This document shows, one piece after another, positions 56,640-64,000 of a stretch of 64,000 nt of DNA (its first letter is position 1; each line of letters starts with the position of its first letter). Under the pieces are notes generated by a model. The model made no database searches. It saw nothing but the letters and a program-made list of their open reading frames with translations, and was not told the origin of the DNA. Source of the DNA: Termitomyces sp. T153 (lineage: Eukaryota > Basidiomycota > Agaricomycetes > Agaricales > Lyophyllaceae). The stretch is taken from assembly GCA_018296165.2 (NCBI GenBank), contig JACKQL020000076.1, positions 62,001 to 126,000 on the forward strand, written 5' to 3'. Position numbers and translations under genes: made by a program.

Positions 56640-59600
56640 GTCTGCTGCTGTAAAAGACCCGTTGGATAGAAATAGAAGACCAGGCGGACCCACAGGAGAA
56701 CGGAGAAGAGCGGCGAGCAAACAATTCCAGGCACGTGTGGTATCCACAGAGAAATCGATTTGTTCAATTTTGTTTATTAAAAAATAGCGGACAATGCAAG
56801 AGATCAGAAAAGTTAGTACGCGGTGATACGGGCCGGCCCAAAAAAGGAAAGACGTACCACAATATTGTCACGGAACGTGATCGCGTAGAAGGGTTCTGAA
56901 AAAGTCGTGAAAGAATGCGAGAAAAAGCTGGAGAACGAGATATTAGACCAGAGGTTGATTGGAACACTTGGTGGGTGCTCCTTGCGAGAAAATTTCGCCT
57001 CTGTGGACCCGCTTTTAACAACATTGCAAACAGTGACCTCAAGCGCCGTGACAGTAACTACACACCTCCTTATAGTAAAAAAAAATAACTTCACAAGGCA
57101 ATTCGTCGGATTGGTGAAAGTGAAAAATACCAATCCACCTTCGGGATTGGTTCCGACCCACATTTTTGACGTGCGAATCTCGCTTACGAGGGGGTCTTGA
57201 GCTCTAGCAGAGAGGGTGTACGCCCAAAAGCGGCCTGGGAAGAAAAAAATTACTCAAGAAGGCGATGTCGGTATGTGTTGGTCCACCTCTTACAAATCGA
57301 GGAATGATGATGATTGGGGCGGACCCATTTTCTTGTAAATTGCTTCTAAGAGCAATACGGCGGTCATGTGTCGGTGTCCCACATAGGTAATTCGTACAGT
57401 TGATGCGCCTGATCTTGCCGCACCTTGAAAGGTTCCACTTATGGCGCAGATGAGAATACGTCAAAGAGGGTCCCGAACGTGTAGAATGTTGCGTTATTTG
57501 ATGTGGATGTTAGAAAATAGACCCTCGGTGGGCGCAGATGTCAAATAGCGTTTACCCAGGATAGAGTGGGCGCATTGTGGAGGGGCGGAGCCCAAATTGG
57601 GAACCATCACCAATTGTCGGAATTGACCGACTGTGTCTTCATCAGTGACCTCATGTACCGAACGGCTGCATGCGGCACTTAAGACTCTCAGCCATAATGG
57701 CACCTTTTTATAGTCAAGGTTGACGCTATGGTATGGCTCTGAAAATTTATAATATCTTGAGATGCGGGTTCTTTGTATTTTTGTGGGTCCAAAGTTAATT
57801 TCAACACATCAAGATCTGCCACTTACATTACACGTTCTGTACATCCCGGCCCAGGTCCATTGTATGTATGTAGGTCCTACTTGAAACCAGTCATGTATAT
57901 TTCTAACGCCACTGATTCACTTTACCCGCATGCCAAGTGTCTCCAGGGCCCCCTTCGGTTTCATATTGTTTGTTGGTGCCGCGGAGCCGAAGCCTAAAAC
58001 GTCAGTGCTGCGCTTCAACACGTACATAATAATAGTGCCTGCCATCCATCTTGATGAGCAGTTTGTCTGTGGCAAGATTTTTGCAATTGCTTGCACATCT
58101 GTCCAGAGGATGATTCCGAGTCCTCGACGGAGAGTATCCCGCCATTGAAGTAATCCTCGAGGCCTACGCGCGCACACGAACAAATTTCCGACGGCTCTAC
58201 CCACCCCCACTCAGTTATATTAATTTCGGCGGCTAACTAGCTTCTCCGTTCTATCTTCTTGTGAGTCCCTTCACAACTCAGGTTATCTCATCCCTTTCTT
58301 TCAACGTTTTCTTGTCTGTCACGAGCCACGACCCGGATTTAGAATAACCAAGACAAAATGGTGTGTTTGGCGGGAGACCTTTGTATACTTTCAGCTATTG
58401 GAGACATTGGATTCCATACGTTATGCCTTGGCGGTCCAAAACTGTACTTACATCCCCGTCCCTCCAAATTTTCGTATTTAGTTAAATTCGTCGCGAGCTC
58501 GAATTTTCTCAAAGATGACCCCAAGCGCCACTACGGCTCACTAAGAAAATCGCCGACTGGGTTTGAATCTCATCCAACAATGTAGTCAACTATCGTATGA
58601 TCGATATAGTAAACACCAGTGATCCATGATCTAACTCGAATCAAGGGGTTCGCTGACGCCACCTGGGATATACCACTGTTCATGGAAGCGTACCAATTTG
58701 ATCCGTCCTCTATCATGGCATAAACTCGCCAGAAGTACTAACAATGCTTAAATGTCGCCGACCCCTTACCGCCCAGGCCCCAAAGTAATAGTAGATGCTG
58801 GCTTCTTATCTCTGTAATGAGACTCAAGCCTGAGGTCCTGTACTTTGGTGGTAGTAGCGCCGTCAAAAGTTCCTTCCAAAGGATTTCTCCTGAATAGTAG
58901 GATGTTTGGGAGTGTGTTATGGGTTGGATGATTTTTTCTAAGTACGAGTTGCCACTCGCATCCGCTCATCCACGTATGATACTTTGATATGTAACAGAAC
59001 TAGTAAGTCTGTTAAAAATCTTTTATATTCTGACTCCAATCCTTAGGTTCATCCAGCTGCGACCTCAAGAGCAGCGGTTTGCACTCCATATCTTTAGTAT
59101 CTTCAATGAGAGGCAAAACGCCACTGTCTGGGCCTAAATCTCAGGATATTAGACGATGAGGGGGCGATCCGGGCGTGGCAAAATCACTACCCCGATGACA
59201 CTCATATCAAGCTCGATCTTGTCTCTCTATGACGCAGAGCTCGTTTTCAGGCCTTTCCCGTCACGCGTTAGAAAACGCACTTCACGCGACTCCTCGAAGA
59301 TATCTCCACGGACGGGGCGCGAATGCCGGTACTATGGCACAGGTCATAGATGTTCGCTCACAAACTTACGCCTGGACAGGGCGATTTTTGTGTCATGATA
59401 TTGCGCTATGCTAATAGCCTCGAGAGAATCCACTGTGATATCTTTACCGAACCGAAATGGCTGCTCACCGGCTCCGAGTACCACGCGAATGGGCTTCATC
59501 TTTCTCTGAAACTTTGAGCTTTGATCGCGCGTAACTTACTAGATCTAGATTTATGCCCAACCTTTCTTTCGCCCCATCACAAAGGTGCTGGTTCCGGTGA

Positions 59601-59976
59601 ACCTCGTCATCGAGAGCCACAAGTAAATGAATCCAGTTTTCCCTCGTCCTAGAAATGTACTTATAATCGAGTCTGCGTGAACAATGTTACAGTGGATTTT
59701 AAGTAGTGTGTGAACTCTTTTCCGGTTGGGACATGAGGATCAGAAAACATTTTCAACATGCTCTCTTGGACGACAGACAATAGAAAAAATCCCCTATATT
59801 GCGGGCATAAAATGAGATAAGTTTTCAGCCATGACAAGACTTGAGAGGGGAGTGTAAGAGATAGTACATGTGCAGTTACAATGTAAATAAAACCTAAGGA
59901 CGTCCGTATCGAGGCAAAGGGATGAGTATGATCGTTGAAAGAGAAACTGAAGATCTAGTACTAGAAGGTAATCAAT
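56640..59976. other. Gene-poor stretch upstream of forkhead gene
   Basis: No gene can be supported. The first few hundred bases hold the forkhead 5' region. Short frames at 57494-57703 (-), 58358-58585 (+) and 58766-58969 (-, SGCEWQLVLRKNHPTHNTLP) have no known motif and no clean splice partners. Around 59230-59510 (+) a discontinuous frame (HCDIFTEPKWLLTGSEYHAN) looks protein-like but is unidentified and broken. No tRNA-like T-arm was found. Confidence 0.45.
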
Positions 59977-60855
59977 CTATGGAATGATGTAATCGAGTTC
60001 GCCCTCTTTCACCCGAATCTCAACCACTTCAACCTCGTAGTCATTCAAGGCCGAATTTGTCGACGACACAGAGGTTGAGATGAATTCTCGGGAATTCGGA
60101 GGGGAAGTGGAAGCAACATCTGATCATGGGATTTCAGGTGACAAAAGGAAAACACAAAAGTATGGAGCGGTCAGCACTTTCAAACACAAAAGGAAGAACA
60201 TAGACAATAACGAACATCTGTCTTTGATGTATGGTGGCACGAAGAGATCCTTTAATAAATGCATGATGTAAGAAGAGATTTCTCTCGCAAGAAGGGGTTG
60301 TCAACACACTTGGTTCCACACAAATCCTTGACTCCGTTGTATAGTCAAGATGGGCCGGAGGGTAAAAACTGGCGAACGCTTCTTCCGTTGCCTGGGGCTT
60401 TTCTCAGGTTCCTGTTCTATAGCTCGTTGCTTCCCTTTGACATCTTTCTGGGATTCAATAGCCTTTCGCATGGTTCCATCGTCGCCCTCTTCCTCAATGT
60501 CCATCTTGAGATCATGGGCTGGATCGTCGGTCTTGCCACCGCGGCTCACAGCTGAATCATTATCCTCGGAATCACTAAATGATTCGTCCCGTCGATGGCC
60601 ACCAGAGTAGTCTTCATCGTCCTCAGAACAGGATTCGGATCCACTGTCGCTGTACTCATCGTCATACGGAATTTGCTCATAGCATGCCCAGGTAGGCGGC
60701 GAGGCAGCTCGACCAATAGTACGGCAGCGAAAAAAGTATGGGTTCGCTTGGGCACTCATCAGCTTCAATGTAGAGTCGTTCAAGGCAAGATGGCCTTGAG
60801 GCAGGTTCTGTGTGAAGTGGCGGTCACACCTGTCTTTGATCGTGACCTGAGTCAT
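59977..60855 (-). CDS. Conserved-looking acidic protein of unknown function, three exons
   Basis: Exons on the - strand: 60855-60310, 60249-60216, 60119-59977 (723 nt, 240 residues). The N-terminus MTQVTIKDRCDRHFTQNLPQ leads to RTIGRAASPPTWACYEQIPY. A strongly acidic Ser/Asp/Glu middle (DDEYSDSGSESCSEDDEDYS) follows. A basic patch comes next (KSPRQRKKRSP), then TIQRSQGFVWNQ-DLFVPPYIKDRY, a block assembled exactly across two introns, and an acidic end EVEVVEIRVKEGELDYIIP. The fact that both splices rebuild a fluent sequence supports the model. I know no function. Alternating acidic and basic low-complexity regions suggest a nuclear or scaffold protein, which is inference. It is divergent to THG1. 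Confidence 0.75.
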
Positions 60856-61279
60856 TCCACATCACTCTGATTCAAGGCTTTTTTTGGCGAGCTGAGATTC
60901 GCCGCTTCTAGGCGACCTGGTGCAATTTATTGGTATGTCGAACCTCTTCCAATCATGAGCTGCTTTTCATACCAATACCATTAAGCTCAGTTTTATCTAT
61001 AGTCAAGTGACTATATATCCAACAAGCTAAACGAGAATATAGTAAACCTCATTTCTAGCCGTCAAAAAGCATCTAACCTGAGCTTCTAAGGACTTTGGGG
61101 AATGGCTCAACTCGAAGCTTGAAAGCGTGAATTGAAGTTTAGCGAGTAAGAGATCTAATCTTATCTCTGAATATGATCAGGATATGATTGACCGCATTTT
61201 GTTCAGACCCCCATCATCATCTTCGCGGGAAACTACCCTTTGCATCTTTGAACGACCATCTATTCCACCTCTGGAATCA
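60856..61279. promoter_or_regulatory. Shared upstream region of the acidic-protein gene and THG1
   Basis: 424 bp separate two divergent start codons. There is no clear TATA box at standard distance on either side. A TAAGCTCAGTTTTATCTATAG-like AT-rich patch lies near 60990. The two genes may share regulation (inference). Confidence 0.45.
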
Positions 61280-62629
61280 ATGGCTGGCTCCAAGTTTGCG
61301 TACGTACGGAATTTTGAACTACCGGACACATTGCTGCCCGGTACCTTCATGGTATTCCGACTCGACGGACATTCGTTTCATCGGTACGATCTACCACTCG
61401 TTGGATGAGCCATACCAAAACATTTCATATTAGCTTTTCAGATAAACATGACTTCACTAAACCGAATGATGTTCGCGCTCTTCAATTGATGGATCACGCT
61501 GCCCGGGATGTGATGGAAGAATATCCAGACATTCTTCTTGCTTTCGGAGAATCTGACGAATATAGGTAGGTATTACAGTCTATATCATGCGTATGCAGCT
61601 TTGTCTGCGAATTGAACTGGTTGAATATCCCTCCTGGTCGGGGAAAACTTCCGCTTCTCGCAATTGCGCAAACCCGATGATATTCTCGTTAAATGAGAGA
61701 GTCAGACTATACTTTTGAAATACTGGTTTTGACCTCTCAAAGATACCGATCTGTTACTTGAAGTGGAATGTATCCTTTCCTCGCTAGTAACTCGACTGTA
61801 CGCCATCTTCGTTTGATCTGTACTGACATCTGCCTCATAGTTTTCTCCTACGAAGATCGACCGATCTTTACAATCGCCGACAGGCAAAAATAGTGTCTAC
61901 ACTGACGTCGCTTTTCACGTCGTCATATGTTTTCAATTGGCAAAAGTATTTTCCTAATAACCCACTACAGTATCCGCCGTCTTTCGATGGTCGAATAGTG
62001 TTGTATCCTAGAGAACAACAAATTCGGGACTATTTTTCATGGAGACAGGCAGACAGTCTGTATATCATTTGAAAGGCCGCATTCCGCGAACTTACATGTC
62101 TTACAAGCGCACATCAACAATCTTTATAACACGGTGTTTTGGGCACTCGTCCAGCTGGGTGGCGAGACAACGACACAAGCACATGCAACCCTACGAGTTG
62201 GTGCAATCGCTCCACTGCTTCTTTCCGAAAACTCACAAGGAAGATTAGGGAACAGTCTCCAAGGAGAAACACGAAATCCTCTTCACCCGGTTCCAAATTA
62301 ATTACAACCAAATTGACGAAAGATTCCGAAAAGGAAGCGTACTGGTTCGTGAGGAGGTTTGTTTGACCTACGTTCGCATCGTGCGTATCTGAATGAAGAT
62401 CCTAAAGGTCACAGAACCTGCCGTGACCGTAAATACACAAGGTAGTGCTCCACACGGGCCCTCGGACGCATCGGACGATACCCTTGTCGTGCCCGCTTTC
62501 TCACCGTTTGAACAAAAGAGGACGAAGCTAAAGCGTGATACAAAGCCTAAAACGGAAGTAGTTGTACTTCACTGCGACATTATCAAAGACCAATTTTGGG
62601 ACGACAGACCTGGCATTCTCAGCGGGTAA
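61280..62629 (+). CDS. THG1: tRNA-His guanylyltransferase, six exons
   Basis: Adds the extra 5' G (G-1) to tRNA-His by 3'-5' nucleotide addition, essential for His-tRNA charging in most eukaryotes. Exons: 61280-61383, 61434-61565, 61841-62055, 62108-62196, 62249-62356, 62399-62629 (879 nt, 292 residues, slightly longer than the yeast enzyme). Motifs: [20 protein letters not shown] (metal-binding Asp29), GESDEYSFLLRRS (Asp76, Glu77), [62 protein letters not shown] and the C-terminal [17 protein letters not shown]. All catalytic carboxylates are present and every splice keeps frame. Intron 2 (61566-61840, 275 bp) is far longer than the others. The C-terminal half carries an extra [10 protein letters not shown] linker. 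It is convergent with the deubiquitinase 180 bp away. Confidence 0.95.
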
Positions 62630-62809
62630 TTTCACGGAATGTTGTAACGGTGAGATTCCGTTTTCCTTTTGGGTCCAGAATCTAACCGATCACGCCTGCC
62701 TAAACAACAGGTGGACGCGATTAGGACGGCGAAAGAAGGTAAGAGTAGTTTTGTTGTCTTAAAGGGTATACCAGTTGTTAATTTAGAGATTATACAGATG
62801 TGAACCGAA

Positions 62810-64000
62810 TCAGACTGTCGCCAATAAAGCATCTTCAACTTCTTTCATCCTTGCCGCTTCCTTCTCCTTTTCGTTCTCTTTCTCCTTCTCTTTTTCCCGA
62901 AGGGCTTCTGTCTCCCGCGCTATCACGTATGTCGGTCTAGTTTCAACCTTGTAGTCCAGGTAGCGTTTGACGTAGAAGCACATGTACGCTGGAGAATCCA
63001 AACAAGTTCCAAGCGTGGAAGAGGTCACTCTTGTGTCTAAAATTAGCGCTCGGTCAAACAATGGAGGATTTTTAGACTGACTTGTCGTCGTCAAAACGGC
63101 ACCACTAAGACAAGGGCAATTACAGTCTCTCAGCTCACGCAGGTAAAAATAACGTGAGAGGTCGTACCTCATCTTGAAAACGAGCAAAATTAGTATAATG
63201 ACCGTTGTCCATATTCCCTTCGTGATTGATGACCGCAAACAGATCGTAGTCGAACATGCCTGCGGGTCCCGGGAAACTAGTGACATATCAGCAACATGTC
63301 ACCATTTTTTCCGTTTGACAAGACAGGTGACGCACATGCCATGACCTGCCTTCTCTGGATCTTCTAGAGCAAAAGTGGTATAAGGCGCCATACAAAGAGA
63401 AGCAGGAAACCGGATAGGGGTGTCGATCTTACGTGCTGCATTCTTGTCAGCGGTTTTGTGTTCGAAGCGCTGCGCAAACATGATCAGAAGACCGTTGAGA
63501 AATAGAACAAACCTTAAAATGACTACTTTGAATTGAAAACACAATACTGGTGGAAGTTTCCGGAAAGTGAGGCGTTTAGAGGCCTCCTGCAACAAAAGAC
63601 AAAAGGGGTAGAAAATTAGCATTGTACGGCTCCGAGACGAGGTTGGCACATGGTACTTGAGACGATTTAGAGCATTTCTCGCTTTTACAAGTGTACTTTG
63701 CACCCAGTTTCTCCGGTTGAGTAAACCTACGCAGTTCAATTATATTATCTCTAAATATGGAAAAAGACACAAACCTTCTCAGACAAGCGGCCAATGTATT
63801 TTCGCTCGAATTTCCTTCGTTTCCTTTCCCCCTGAAATCGAGACTAACATCAAGCATGGGATCAACGGTGCTGGTAACATTTCCGCAGCGTTCACATTTG
63901 ACATCACTTTGCAATTGTCCTGCAAAAGTAGAGTGTATGATGCAGTTACAATGTACATTGGTGGAACCCCGTGAGGTCAAATGAATTGCATTGAGAGTGT
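62810..64000 (-). CDS. Ubiquitin carboxyl-terminal hydrolase, Ubp8/USP22 type, C-terminal part (5' end outside window)
   Basis: Deubiquitinase of the kind that removes ubiquitin from histone H2B in the SAGA complex. Exons on the - strand: 64000-63775 (continues left of its start), 63726-63657, 63586-63527, 63469-63346, 63259-63168, 63104-63082, 63029-62810. The visible part holds CNCIIHSTFAGQLQSDVKCE, CGNVTSTVDPMLDVSLDF (zinc-bearing fingers), CKSEKC, RKLPPVLCFQFKRFEHK, and the His box AVINHEGNMDNGHYTNFARF with catalytic His. WCRFDDDKVT and AYMCFYVKRYLDYK close the fold. The Cys box lies outside the window. After the fold there is a roughly 40-residue charged tail (EKEKEKENEKEKEAARMKE) absent from short homologues. 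Assignment to Ubp8 rests on the CIIH.TF.G.L.SDV.C pattern and could be a related USP. Confidence 0.88.

Noticed and set aside
56813..57163. Frames on both strands (116 and 97 codons) as a candidate gene upstream of the forkhead gene
   Set aside because: The two overlap in opposite directions, have no motif and no splice continuation. More likely untranslated sequence.
58540..58580. Possible tRNA T-arm (GGGTTTGAATCTC)
   Set aside because: No pairing stem or upstream anticodon arm could be made.
1..64000. CRISPR arrays, bacterial operons or phage modules
   Set aside because: No spaced short repeats with unique spacers. Introns, chromoviruses and gene families are fungal.

Overview
The window looks like a chromosome segment of a filamentous basidiomycete, most likely an Agaricomycete of the Rhizoctonia/Ceratobasidium type. 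This is inferred from genes with many introns of about 50 bp, Ty3/Gypsy chromoviruses with chromodomains, and the style of the single-copy proteins. No database search was possible. The left half (1-32191) is a deep nest of LTR retrotransposons. The right half alternates genes with repeat islands.

The nest can be ordered from target-site duplications and domain continuity. Outermost is element 5 (+ strand; integrase at 5845-6504, remainder with chromodomain and 3' LTR at 31043-32191). Element 4 (- strand, 6505-31037, TSD CTCCT) sits inside its integrase gene. Element 3 (+ strand, 12104-30524) sits inside the gag of element 4. Element 2 (- strand, 13828-20191, TSD TCAAC) sits inside the gag of element 3. 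Element 1 (1-5844, + strand, left LTR cut by the window edge) abuts element 5 on the left. Elements 1 and 2 are close relatives in opposite orientation. They have lost gag-pol and look like large non-autonomous derivatives of the element 3/6 family. Elements 1, 2 and 3 all carry, between the pol end and the 3' LTR, an antisense spliced gene with a conserved intron position and phase. This is the most unusual feature of the window. Elements 3, 4 and 5 are almost free of CpG and full of stops, consistent with C-to-T decay of methylated repeats. Elements 1 and 2 keep abundant CpG and so look young.

From 32192 to 38300 there are a decayed spliced gene of unknown function, a truncated tyrosine-recombinase gene with a 219-bp tandem duplication, and an intact nine-exon secreted type-B carboxylesterase. 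From about 38300 to 45100 a second CpG-poor island holds a truncated element 3-like Gypsy copy (element 6) joined to the 3' end and LTR of a probable Copia-type element, plus two decayed copies of sequences found intact further right.

From 45100 to the end is ordinary gene space: an MFS transporter, a single-pass membrane protein with a long serine-rich tail, a forkhead transcription factor, a conserved acidic protein of unknown function, tRNA-His guanylyltransferase (THG1), and the C-terminal part of a Ubp8/USP22-type deubiquitinase that runs off the right edge. These genes do not form one pathway. THG1 and the acidic protein are divergent and share a 424-bp upstream region. THG1 and the deubiquitinase are convergent.
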